Origin: Chrysochromulina parva
Lineage: Eukaryota > Haptophyta > Prymnesiales > Chrysochromulinaceae
NCBI GenBank assembly: GCA_002887195.1
Contig: PJAB01000090.1
Coordinates: 1 to 43,864, forward strand
Direction: 5' to 3'
Length of the DNA stretch: 43,864 nt
Part shown: piece after piece, positions 1 to 8,129 of the stretch
Numbering within the stretch: position 1 is the stretch's first letter
Layout of the letters: each line of letters opens with the position of its first letter
Position numbers and translations under genes: made by a program
The notes under the pieces: model-generated
Databases searched by the model: none
The model's input: only the letters and a program-made list of their open reading frames with translations
Told to the model about the DNA's origin: nothing

Positions 1-66
<66 letters not shown>
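1..66. repeat. (CCG)22 trinucleotide microsatellite
   Basis: Twenty-two uninterrupted CCG units open the window. They lie inside the reading frame of the phytanoyl-CoA-dioxygenase-like gene on the minus strand and encode at least 21 consecutive glycines. The window may begin here because an assembly broke at the repeat. Confidence 0.97.
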
Positions 67-67
<1 letters not shown>

Positions 68-1025
68 AAGTTGTGGGCGACGGATCCGCACACGGATCTG
101 CACCACGGATCCCACATGCCGCATGATCAGGCCTCCAGGTGATCGGGAAGAGCGCCTCAGACATGACCGTGCCGTTCACTTGCTCCGGTGGGCGTAGCTT
201 GTGCGCCAGCGTGCTGCCCATCGCGTGCGTGAACTGCGCGTCCGCCGGCACAAAGTGGATGCCTAGGCCTCGCCGCGGCCGATTCGGGCTTTCGTTTGCA
301 CCCGACCCATGCCAGAGCCGACCATTGTGGATGCCGCAGCCGCCCATACGCACGCCGAGCGTCGTGAGCTCGAGAGCCGCCTCGGGCTCCTCGATGCCCT
401 CACGCCGCGCTGCGTCGTGCAGCAGAGCAAACCGGTTGCGGCAATCAAAGAACTGCTGCGCCGAGCCGACGCGCCCATCCGCCCACTTGTGGGAGCCGGC
501 AACGTACTGCAGGGGGCCGAGCTCCGGCTCCATATCATCGAGTGCGAGCCACACGGTGATCACATCCGAGGGTGTGAAGTCGAAATAGGCGGAGTCGCGA
601 TGAAAGGTGATGGGCGCCGCGCCAGGAGGCTTGGCCCACACCTGATCGTTCGCGACGCGAGCCCCAGCCGCCCAGCCACCAAGCTGAGCAACCAATTGGC
701 CGAGAGTGGGGCTCAGCACGACGCTTGCAAATGTGGCATCAGCCTTCCAGATGTTGATCACTTGCAGCGTCTGCTTCGATGGACCGCCGAGTGGCGGCGG
801 CTTCTTACCCGGCTTACAGCGGCGCTCTGCACTGAACTTGGGTGCCTTGTCCGCACAGCCGAAGGCACCGTCGCACTCGCCACGCAACACAAGCTCCAGC
901 TGTGCGTTCAGAGCTGCGCAAGTGGCTGCACCGAGGAGGTTTTCGGCCACTATGAAGCCAGTGCGAGCAAAGTCGGCTTCGGCGCAGGCAGGCAGCTCGG
1001 GCCTGCGTACTGGGTCGAGCTGCAT
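1..1025 (-). CDS. Phytanoyl-CoA dioxygenase (PhyH)-family Fe(II)/2-oxoglutarate oxygenase, 3' end off the window
   Basis: Starting at the ATG at 1025, the first ATG after an upstream in-frame TGA, the minus strand reads openly for 341 codons to the window edge. Visible PhyH features, in order, are an N-terminal segment of the type ARTGFIVAENLL, the Fe-binding HRD motif within ITFHRDSAYFDF, the core strand VWLALDDMEPELGPLQYVAGSHKW, here split for reading as VWLALDDMEPELG and PLQYVAGSHKW, and the distal histidine and 2-oxoglutarate arginine in WHGSGANESPNRPRRG. This is the HxD...H...R layout of the family, whose members hydroxylate lipids and small molecules in several compartments. The substrate cannot be told. 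The frame then enters the (CCG)n tract as poly-glycine with no stop seen, so the C-terminus is incomplete or the repeat is an assembly artefact. No targeting peptide is obvious. The open frame on the opposite strand here is a shadow of this gene. Confidence 0.85.
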
Positions 1026-1211
1026 GGCGTGCCGAGAAAAAAAGCTCGTGAATGTGAAGCATCTGCATCACATTCACAACCAGCAAAAAGGGGAGCTTGC
1101 ATGACGTCACAAACCGACTCACACCGCCCGCCATAACCCTACCATACCCCCATCTGCCGTCAGCACAATCATTCAATGTTTCCATCGCCCACATTCAATA
1201 GTCAACCCACC

Positions 1212-2615
1212 TCACTTCGACTTGTTGAGGAGTGGGCTGAGGAGCTCGGCGACGGCTAGTAAGGGGTTGGCCGGGCGCTCCTTCAGCACGGTGGCGATGG
1301 CCATCGAGAGCTTTGCCTGCACGCCAAAATGCTCGAGGTACGCGCGGTGTTCCAAAGTGTGGAGGTCCACAACTGTGTTTTCGTCGTTGTTCTTCTTCCA
1401 GTGAGGCGGCTGCCAGAAGGGCGTGCTTAGCAAGGCGGCGGCAGCACTGAGCTGGGCGGCCAGCTCGGGCGCGGGGACTGCGCGCAGTCTCTTGAGGGCT
1501 TCCCACCCGGGGAGCTGCGTGAGCTTGAGGTACTCGTTCGCTGGATCTTGCGCCGACGAGTAGGCACCCACGATGAGTGAGACGGTGATGCGGCAGGCAA
1601 TGAGGGTGGGTAGCACGGCCCACTCGGCGACGGTGAGGCCGCGCTGGCCGAGCGCCGTCATCTCGGCCGCGTAGCTGCTTGTCATCGCGATCGCCACCTC
1701 GAGCTCGCTCAGAGCTGGCGGGGCCGCCACGCCCGCCGTGCCTGCCGTGCGGGCGCTATAGTGCAGCGCAATGAGAGCGTACGCCGTCGCGATCGCAATC
1801 TCATTGACGAGCCATGAGTACGTCATGTCGCCAAAATCGATGATGCCAAGCACCTGCGTTCCACCCGCGTCGACGAGCACATTTTGGTCGTTGACGTCGC
1901 CGTGGATAGCCGCCATGCGCAGCTGCGGCGCGAGAGGACGCACCGAGCTCTCGAACTCGTCGAGCACGCCCGCTAGCAGCGCGTGACGCTCGGCGGGGGC
2001 GTGCACTAGCAGTGGGCGCACGTTAGGCGCGTGCGCGAGGTCCCAGACATGCTCGCGGTGCGCGGCCGGGTGGTCGAAGTCCGCGAGCGAGGCGCTCAGT
2101 CGCGCCGTCGCCGTGCCGAGGTTGCGCAGCAGAGTGAGTGTGAGCGGCACGTCCGCGAAAAGTCCGCTCGGCCGAAAGGGCAGCAACCGAACTGCGTGCT
2201 CACGCTCGATGCCTGACGCGAGCGGCGCGGTAGCACGCGCGATGGTCTCACCATGAACTGAGGGCAGCGCGCGTGGGCTCCAGCAGCCTGCGCCCCTGCG
2301 CACACAGATCATTGCCTGGTTTTGGCATTCGATGAAGGCGGGAGCGAGCGACTCGACGCCGTTGTGGATCTTGAGCACAAAATGCTGCACCTCGCCGTCG
2401 CGTGTGCCGTTGCAATCGCGGGGGTCGGACAGCGCATCCGGACGTGCGTGCGTCGCACGCAGGTAGAAGTTACGGTCGTCGTACGAGTCGAGCTCTTTGA
2501 GCGAGCCGGCGACCACGTCCAGGCCGTACAGCTCCTTGGCGAGCTGCACCGCGCGCTCCGCGCTGATCACAGGCTTCTCTGCCTTGCGGCGCTTCTCCTG
2601 TTCTAAAGATGACAT
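1212..2615 (-). CDS. HYKK: Hydroxylysine kinase-like protein (APH/choline-kinase fold)
   Basis: A 467-residue protein from the ATG at 2615. Earlier in-frame codons would overlap the 3' end of the next gene upstream, so this start is preferred. Near the N-terminus it has the family-type stretch LDSYDDRNFYLR (about residues 42-53), followed by a candidate ATP-binding lysine in FVLKIHN (about 79-85). The Brenner motif HGDVNDQN (238-245) and the metal-binding IIDFGD (258-263) are both intact, so catalysis is plausible. HYKK enzymes phosphorylate 5-hydroxylysine with GTP in cytosolic or mitochondrial lysine breakdown; bacterial relatives act on homoserine-like substrates. It is longer than the roughly 370-residue animal protein. 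The extra length is mainly a C-terminal helical extension of about 90 residues. It lies just downstream of, and on the same strand as, the DUF924-TilS gene (gap 67 bp). The family is clear, the exact substrate less so. Confidence 0.8.
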   Translation of the reverse strand: MSSLEQEKRRKAEKPVISAERAVQLAKELYGLDVVAGSLKELDSYDDRNFYLRATHARPDALSDPRDCNGTRDGEVQHFVLKIHNGVESLAPAFIECQNQAMICVRRGAGCWSPRALPSVHGETIARATAPLASGIEREHAVRLLPFRPSGLFADVPLTLTLLRNLGTATARLSASLADFDHPAAHREHVWDLAHAPNVRPLLVHAPAERHALLAGVLDEFESSVRPLAPQLRMAAIHGDVNDQNVLVDAGGTQVLGIIDFGDMTYSWLVNEIAIATAYALIALHYSARTAGTAGVAAPPALSELEVAIAMTSSYAAEMTALGQRGLTVAEWAVLPTLIACRITVSLIVGAYSSAQDPANEYLKLTQLPGWEALKRLRAVPAPELAAQLSAAAALLSTPFWQPPHWKKNNDENTVVDLHTLEHRAYLEHFGVQAKLSMAIATVLKERPANPLLAVAELLSPLLNKSK

Positions 2616-2682
2616 GTTTTGCGGCTCGCCGAGAGAGGTGTGAACCAGGGTGTGAACATTTCCGGATGTACCGGAACTGACG

Positions 2683-5139
2683 CTAGGGCGGTCCCCCATC
2701 GCCACCCTCGAGGTCCGCCTTTGCGGCGCGGCAGGTGAGCTCCACGCGCACCCAGCCGCTGCAGCTCTGCTGGCCAACGCCGATCACCTGTGGGAATGCT
2801 GCTAGCAGCGTGGCCCAGACCTCACCGCGAAGCCCCTCGAGTGCCCCGACCTGTGCGTGCGTGCTTGAGCCGATGGCATACTCCGGGTGCCGAGGTAGCA
2901 TGTAAGCAATACGACCCTCGGCGAGCCGCCACAACACCGAGGGCTCGCTTCCTAGTACGCTCACGACTTCACTCGTGGAGCTGCCCCCAGCTGCGAAGGC
3001 ATCGCCCGTGGCGTCGGCGTCCGTGCCGGCGGCTGGCAGCAGCCGCAGGCGCACATGCCAGGGGCCAAACACGCTCTCGGTCGTCTCGGTGCCCTCTGCT
3101 GGTGGGTCGAGTCGAGTCCCCTCGGCGGCATGTGGACGCGCTGCCCAGACTCTCCCATGATGCTCGCCGGGGAAGAGGTGTGGCGCAAAGAGCACCAAGC
3201 GAGTGCCCACAAGTAAAGCGCGGATCTCACGCTTGAGGGATAGCCAGCCATCTTTGCGCTTGTGTGCTGGGCGCTGAAGCCGCTCCATTAGGAGAAGCGC
3301 GGCACGTTCCTTGACGAGGCCCACGCCGAGCATCTGCTCGCAGATATGCCGGAGCGCCTCGCGCCAGAAGAAGAGGGGCATCTGCACGTACGCCGCGACG
3401 TCAACCCAAGCAGCCGCCGCCGAGACGTGGACAGAGCCCCAGAAGGGTCGCAGCATGTGTGCCTCGACGAGCTCCGCACACTGCGCCGAGTCCTTGGCGA
3501 GGGCGCTCAGGTGCCCGCCGATGCCTTCGCCAAACGTGTCTTGGAGGAGCGGAAACAGTTGATCGCGCAGCTTGCCGCGATTGGACCATTTCGGTGTGGT
3601 GTCCTTGAAGTACGGCACGCCATACTTGTGAGCGTACTCGTAGATGATGCTCTTGGGATGTGGGAGCATCGGCCGGTAGATAAGCACGCCGCCCACCGTC
3701 GAGGCGGCCGCGATGCCCGCCACGTTGAGCAGCTGCGCGCCCTTAAAGACGTTACAGAGCACGTTCTCGTGCAGATCCCCTTCGTGATGACCAAAGAAGA
3801 CGCCACGGCCACCGGTGGCCTGCAGGCACGCCTTGTATGCGTCGAAACGAATCCGGCGGGTTTCGCGCTCGTACTCATCCCGCTGGCACGTCGCGCGCTG
3901 CATCTCACTTACGGTTCGCACGCGGATCTCCACACCGCGCTCTCGGCACCAAGTCTCCACGAAGGTCGCCTCGGCGCCCGACTCGACGCGGTTCGCATAG
4001 TCCACATGCACCGCATGGACCGAATAACGCAGCCCGTGCGCCTTGCGTAGCGCGAGCAGCACGTGTGTGAGCACCATCGAGTCCACGCCGCCCGACAGCG
4101 ACACGATCAGCGCTGGCTCCTCCGCCAAGATGGCGCCGTGGTGGGCGCTCTCGCCCTCCGCAGGGGCCGTGTCGACCGCGCTCGCCACAGCGCTCGTGGC
4201 GCCGTGGTGGGCGCTCTCGCCCTCCGCAGGGGCCGTGTCGACCGCGCTCGCCACAGCGCTATGCTTCCCGTCCGTGTTCACGGTGGCCGCCATGCCCTGG
4301 CCCCTGCCAGCTGTGTGCTCACACTCGCGCACCTGCGGAAGCGCACGCCGGCGGGCATTCGCCTTTGGCTGGCTTTCACGCCCACGCCCACGCGCCGTCG
4401 GCTGCCCGTTACAAGCAGCCCCCAGAAGGCCATTCGCCTCGAGGAAAGCGAGCACGGTCTGGCTGAGCGTCTCCTCGGGCGCCTCGCTCTGGTCGAGCTC
4501 GTGCTCGCGATCGGGCCGCTCGAGGATGTCATGCGGGTCGCCACGGTTCTCGAGGTGCAACAGGCGCAGCTGCGTGTGTCGGCGGAAGCGCAGCAGGAGC
4601 TCGGTGCTCGCCTTGCTGTCCTCGAGTCGCGGCGCCGTTCGCTCGAGCACCTCGCGCAGCCGCTCCACCGTGGCTTGATGGCGCAACGGCATCAGCGCAA
4701 AAATGAGCTGCGCGGTGTCGAGCCCACCATCCCAACCACGTGCGAGCAGCATGCGCGTCGTGCGCAGCGCTCGCACATCATTGGCGGCCACTGCCGCTGC
4801 ATCGCCGCGGTGCACGTGCCGTGAGAGCTGGTCGAGAAGCACAATGAGCGCGAGCGCAGCTTGCGGCGTGCGAGACCACGCACCATCGAGCTCGCCACGC
4901 TCCGCACTCGCGAGCAACTCACCGAAACGTGTGCGAATGTCTGCGTCAAGGGCCAGCTGCGCCGCCGAACCCGCTTGCACAAACCACTTGGTCTCGTAAG
5001 CAGTCTCTAGATCGCCGGCAAACCAATAATCGAGCACGGCTGTGTGCATGCTACGCTGCCGTCTGAACCGCCGAACACATTCAATCACGAGTGCCACTGC
5101 CGTGGCTGCGCCGGCGATCGTAACGATGTTGCGTGACAT
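2683..5139 (-). CDS. tilS: DUF924 - tRNA(Ile)-lysidine synthase (TilS) fusion with N-terminal membrane anchor
   Basis: An 818-residue protein from the ATG at 5139. A hydrophobic span at about residues 3-21 could be a membrane anchor or an organelle-targeting leader. Residues about 34-235 match the DUF924 family: an opening VLDYWFAGD, then LALIVLLDQLSRHVHRGD, then a closing helical part. A low-complexity linker follows, containing two 22-residue copies encoded by a perfect-looking 66-bp duplication. A TilS/MesJ N-type ATP-pyrophosphatase domain starts near residue 345. It has the PP-loop SGGVDS (349-354), the conserved HVDYANR, the GHHEGDLHENVL segment and a WSNRGKLRDQLFPLL stretch like the TilS RN(x)IRHEL region. 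TilS converts C34 of AUA-reading tRNA(Ile) to lysidine in bacteria and bacterial-type organelles, so a plastid or mitochondrial role is inferred. The divergent C-terminal third is not recognised. The DUF924 function is unknown. The start faces the gene at 5379 across about 240 bp. Confidence 0.82.
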   Translation of the reverse strand: MSRNIVTIAGAATAVALVIECVRRFRRQRSMHTAVLDYWFAGDLETAYETKWFVQAGSAAQLALDADIRTRFGELLASAERGELDGAWSRTPQAALALIVLLDQLSRHVHRGDAAAVAANDVRALRTTRMLLARGWDGGLDTAQLIFALMPLRHQATVERLREVLERTAPRLEDSKASTELLLRFRRHTQLRLLHLENRGDPHDILERPDREHELDQSEAPEETLSQTVLAFLEANGLLGAACNGQPTARGRGRESQPKANARRRALPQVRECEHTAGRGQGMAATVNTDGKHSAVASAVDTAPAEGESAHHGATSAVASAVDTAPAEGESAHHGAILAEEPALIVSLSGGVDSMVLTHVLLALRKAHGLRYSVHAVHVDYANRVESGAEATFVETWCRERGVEIRVRTVSEMQRATCQRDEYERETRRIRFDAYKACLQATGGRGVFFGHHEGDLHENVLCNVFKGAQLLNVAGIAAASTVGGVLIYRPMLPHPKSIIYEYAHKYGVPYFKDTTPKWSNRGKLRDQLFPLLQDTFGEGIGGHLSALAKDSAQCAELVEAHMLRPFWGSVHVSAAAAWVDVAAYVQMPLFFWREALRHICEQMLGVGLVKERAALLLMERLQRPAHKRKDGWLSLKREIRALLVGTRLVLFAPHLFPGEHHGRVWAARPHAAEGTRLDPPAEGTETTESVFGPWHVRLRLLPAAGTDADATGDAFAAGGSSTSEVVSVLGSEPSVLWRLAEGRIAYMLPRHPEYAIGSSTHAQVGALEGLRGEVWATLLAAFPQVIGVGQQSCSGWVRVELTCRAAKADLEGGDGGPP
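4133..4264. repeat. 66-bp tandem duplication (two copies) inside the DUF924-TilS linker
   Basis: Two head-to-tail copies with a period of 66 bp begin at 4133 and 4199. The period is a multiple of three, so the frame is kept and a 22-residue Ala/Glu/His-rich unit is doubled in the linker between the two domains. The near-identity of the copies suggests a recent duplication. Confidence 0.93.
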
Positions 5140-5378
5140 TTTCGTCGCGATGCGCCTCACGCAAGGGGCTTTGAGAATCCGCGCGCGGGAGGGATCTCAG
5201 CTTTTTGAACAGGCGTTTCGTCGACAGAATATTGGTGTCCATCTCGACGCCACGTTCGCTTTCGAATTGCCCGGAACGACGCTTTGCGGAGGTTTTTCTG
5301 TGTGGAGGACGCCATTGTTTTTTCTCAGTCCGGACGGCGGCCGTGACCGTCCACTAGTACCGCGAAGCCGAGTCTCAG
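5140..5378. promoter_or_regulatory. Shared promoter of a divergent gene pair (TilS fusion / small lysine-rich gene)
   Basis: About 240 bp separate the two start codons. No TATA box or other named element is evident. The assignment as a bidirectional promoter rests only on gene orientation. Confidence 0.5.
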
Positions 5379-5983
5379 ATGGGCAAAAAAGGCAAAGGAA
5401 AGGGAAAGAAGGGACCCGAGGACTGGGGAGCGCGCGATGTCGAGAAATATGTGACGGTGGAGATCCGCAACTCGGTCTGGCAGTCCATGCGCTTCACGCA
5501 GCTGCTTGGCACCTCGACCAAGCTCTCGCACTTGGTGCAGGTGCGCCCGGCTCACGGCCGAGCTGCTCAAAGCCACTTACACATTCGCGCGCAAATGCGC
5601 TTGCTGGCCCAACCCATCCTCACACACTCACAGACATCGAAATGCTTTGCGCGCAGCTCATTATGGACAAGCACCAGGTCTCAGGCTTGCATGGGCTCTA
5701 CCTCTACCTCGGCACCGAGGTGGACGACAGCGCGCTCCTACGATCAGAAGAGTATGGGCTGACGCTCAAAGATGTCAACTTTAAGAACGGCTCCATCAAC
5801 GACCAGATCGTGCAGGTCGTCACCTACGAGTATGCGCCACACAAGACGCACGACGCTGGCACGATGCCGCCCTCACGGAGCTACGGTATCTCCAATTTAC
5901 CACAAGGGCTTATGCTGCCTTCATTGAGATCGGCTGCTGCTACGTCAGTACCGGCTCTAGCAGCTGAACCTGCAAAAAAATAG
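5379..5983 (+). CDS. Small lysine-rich protein with a candidate ubiquitin-like fold; intron boundary unresolved
   Basis: Exon 1 begins at the ATG at 5379 with a very basic MGKKGKGKGKKG start. It then reads VTVEIRNSVWQSMRFTQLL and ends near 5540, just before a GTGCGC donor like those of other genes here. Exon 2 is clear from about 5634 in another frame: IEMLCAQLIMDKHQVSGLHG, then LYLYLG, EYGLTLKDVNF and VVTYEYAPHK, ending at the TAG at 5981-5983. A beta-beta-alpha-beta pattern (VTVEIRN, MRFTQL, IEMLCAQLIMDKH, HGLYLYLG) suggests a ubiquitin-like fold, which is inference. Joining donor 5541 to the only good acceptor (CAG at 5631-5633) gives the wrong phase. The true splice is therefore non-canonical or different, or one base is wrong in the sequence. 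The last 30 codons are low-information and might contain another intron. I do not recognise a function. Confidence 0.6.
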
Positions 5984-6352
5984 GTAGCTGCTTACGAGAT
6001 CATATTAATTATTATAATATAGGCTCTCAACCGATACGTCGATAGATTTTCGCATGCCGGCCCGCGGGTTCGCGTAAGTCTCGCTTGGGTAGTCAAGTCG
6101 TACAGAACTTTAACCTCAGTATCTTCGCGATCTTTTTCGCCCGGGAGTCCCGCTGGCCGACCGCGCCGACCCGGCAAGCCAGCACGATCGGCGGCGCCCA
6201 CGAGACGGCTTACACGCAGTGGGTTTCGGTTTTGCTGTGGACACCGTGGAGCCCCGTCCCCCGACCAGTGAACGCTTCCAGCAGAGGTCGCCCCCTCTCT
6301 TTCAAGCAACTCGGCACGTCATTCTCGGCAGCCGAGCCGGCTACCGCTGGCG
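5984..6352. other. Intergenic, 369 bp, between two converging gene ends
   Basis: This holds the 3' flanks of two convergent genes. It begins with an AT-rich patch (about 6000-6025), unusual for this GC-rich window and possibly a 3'-end signal. No gene, RNA or repeat was seen. Confidence 0.5.
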
Positions 6353-7615
6353 TTAGGAACTTGTGTTGTTTCGACTAAATAGCTTGCTTGTCCTCTTTTT
6401 GCCTCTGGGCCGTAGCAGCGCTTGCGCCTTCTGCGCCTCTGCCTCGGCGAGCGTGCGTGAGCCATACGCATCAAAGACCAGGCCGTCAGGCGTACAGCAG
6501 TCCGCAAAGAATCGGTACAGTGCAGGCTTGAACTTGAGACGCTCGGATCGCTGAGCCTTGGGGCACTTGTGCGTGGCGCTCAGCGGCTCGGCCAGCGCTT
6601 CCGCAAACGCCTTCCACTCGGAGCAAGACGGGTTGGCTTGCATGCTCCACGCAATGCACTTGAAGGGCCCGAAGTTCGCATGCAGGATGCCGCAACGGCG
6701 CGGGCACTCGTGCACGGTCGCGTTGTGGAAGCCAAAGTGAGCGGAGATCTGGCGGTTCCACTCGCACGGCAGCCATGCAAATAGATCGGGACGCGCCGCG
6801 AGCAAGTACGTGTACAGCGTCTGGTCGCCCAGATAACCAATGCGCCGCCCGTCCTTGCCAGTTGCGTGCTTGTCGAGAAGCCCGTTGTACTCTGCCGAGG
6901 CACGCATCTTCTGGATGTCGAGGAGCTGCACGCCACCGTTGGTGCCCGTGAGCGGCTCCATCAGCCGGCTCTGCTCGCGCGCGATCCCGAGCAGCGCGGT
7001 GCCGAACTGATCGAACTCATGGTACAAGTCAGCCACGTCACGCACCAGGACCACATCCGTGTCGAGCAGGATGAGCCGGCGCACATCGGCAGGCATGATG
7101 TAGTGCAACAGCGGCTTATAGAGATACTGCGGGCCGGGGCCGTGCGAGAGGCGTTTCATACCATCATACAGGCACTGCGCGCGTGCTGGTATAACCAGCT
7201 TCGTGAGCCGGAAGCCCGGCAGGCTCTGCTGGAAGAGTGAGGGCTCGAGCTGCTTACTGATGATGGCGTGAAAGCGCACGCGAGCAGCAGTGCTATTGCT
7301 CGCACTGCTCGTGATTCGGCTCGCGGCGCGTATCATCGAGGCCGCATCTGGGCGCATCCGCGTGTCATAGAAGGCGATGTCGATCGGTAAGGAGGTGGCT
7401 GAGGCGGCTGAGGCGGCAGAGGCAGCTGCGGCTTCTGCAGCGGCGTCCGGCGCTCCGACCGCCTGCGCGACGCCGTCCGGAAAACACGAGGGAATGATTT
7501 CAGCTGGCGGGCGCTTCGTGCCCTTCGCGCTCGAAGGCTGCGCGATAAACATCAGCAGGAGAAGTGGCGGCAAGTCTTTGCGCGCCATGCGCGCTGCCCG
7601 AAAGCTCAGCGGCAT
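6353..7615 (-). CDS. GT8-like glycosyltransferase with signal peptide
   Basis: A 420-residue protein. ATGs occur at 7615 and 7588, and either puts the hydrophobic LPPLLLLMFIAQPSSA near the N-terminus as a signal peptide or anchor. An Ala/Ser-rich stem (about residues 55-75, encoded by a GCN-rich repeat) precedes a GT-A domain. The domain has a DxD motif in LILLDTDVVLVRDVADLY (DTD 185-187), NGGVQLLDIQKMR (226-238), GDQTLYTYLL, and a late GILHANFGPFKC carrying the metal-binding histidine. This arrangement matches GT8 enzymes such as the xyloside/glucoside xylosyltransferases and the LARGE N-terminal half. A Golgi-lumenal UDP-sugar transferase adding to glycoprotein or polysaccharide is therefore likely; donor and acceptor are unknown. 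Several cysteines near the C-terminus fit a secretory-pathway protein. It is convergent with the gene ending at 5983. Confidence 0.78.
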   Translation of the reverse strand: MPLSFRAARMARKDLPPLLLLMFIAQPSSAKGTKRPPAEIIPSCFPDGVAQAVGAPDAAAEAAAASAASAASATSLPIDIAFYDTRMRPDAASMIRAASRITSSASNSTAARVRFHAIISKQLEPSLFQQSLPGFRLTKLVIPARAQCLYDGMKRLSHGPGPQYLYKPLLHYIMPADVRRLILLDTDVVLVRDVADLYHEFDQFGTALLGIAREQSRLMEPLTGTNGGVQLLDIQKMRASAEYNGLLDKHATGKDGRRIGYLGDQTLYTYLLAARPDLFAWLPCEWNRQISAHFGFHNATVHECPRRCGILHANFGPFKCIAWSMQANPSCSEWKAFAEALAEPLSATHKCPKAQRSERLKFKPALYRFFADCCTPDGLVFDAYGSRTLAEAEAQKAQALLRPRGKKRTSKLFSRNNTSS

Positions 7616-8129
7616 TGTGCATGCACAAAAGATGCGTGTGGAGGAGTGTGAATGACAGCACCGTCGGGATCCGGAAGAAGATCACCGAGATGAAGATGCG
7701 CCTTACATGTATCAAGGACGCGCTTAAGGCGACCGGGCGGGGCTAAGCGTTAAGCGGCCCAGCCCGGCGGCTGATCGAGTATGGCTGTGATAAGGGGGTC
7801 CAGGGGTCCCCGAGCAAGAGCAAGTTGTAACCGCACACGTATGTATGCTGGTCCGGTGTCTTGGGTGTGAGGGTGTCGAATTAAGTCGAATGATAAACAT
7901 AGGCTGTGACGGGGGTCCCCAAGCTAGTGGTACAGTATACCCGCATCCGTACGGTATGTACGCCGGTCCGGTGTCTTGAGTGTCGAGTTAATAACCTATT
8001 GCGCTGACCGCTGTGAATGGTGTCTTGGGTTGACTTTTGGGACGGGAGGAACCCGGTTCTGTGGCTTCTGCGTTCGAAGCGCGGAGAAGGGAGACGCTCG
8101 TGGTACTAACATTTACACGTACGTGGATC
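7616..8129. other. Intergenic, 514 bp, with degenerate tandem repeats
   Basis: The stretch lies between the start of the glycosyltransferase gene and the stop of the IMPACT-like gene. Its middle is taken up by two diverged copies of a unit of about 115 bp (listed separately). No coding sequence is supported. Confidence 0.6.
7786..7993. repeat. Two diverged ~115-bp tandem repeats
   Basis: The landmark GGTCCGGTGTCTTG recurs at 7850 and 7965. It is preceded in both copies by a GTATGTAYGC-type stretch and a GGGGTCCCC-type stretch, and followed by GTGTCGA. A shorter echo (GGTGTCTTGGGT) follows near 8018. The copies are clearly related but diverged. Their origin is unknown. Confidence 0.7.

Noticed and set aside
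309..1136. Open frame on the plus strand of about 275 codons
   Set aside because: The minus strand encodes a clear PhyH-family protein over the same bases; the plus frame is a codon-bias shadow with no recognisable content.
2616..2777. N-terminal extension of the hydroxylysine kinase-like gene
   Set aside because: It would overlap the TilS-fusion coding sequence, and the ATG at 2615 starts immediately before the conserved domain.
4043..4824. Two long plus-strand frames
   Set aside because: Antisense to the DUF924-TilS fusion; the apparent internal repeat is just the 66-bp duplication read backwards.
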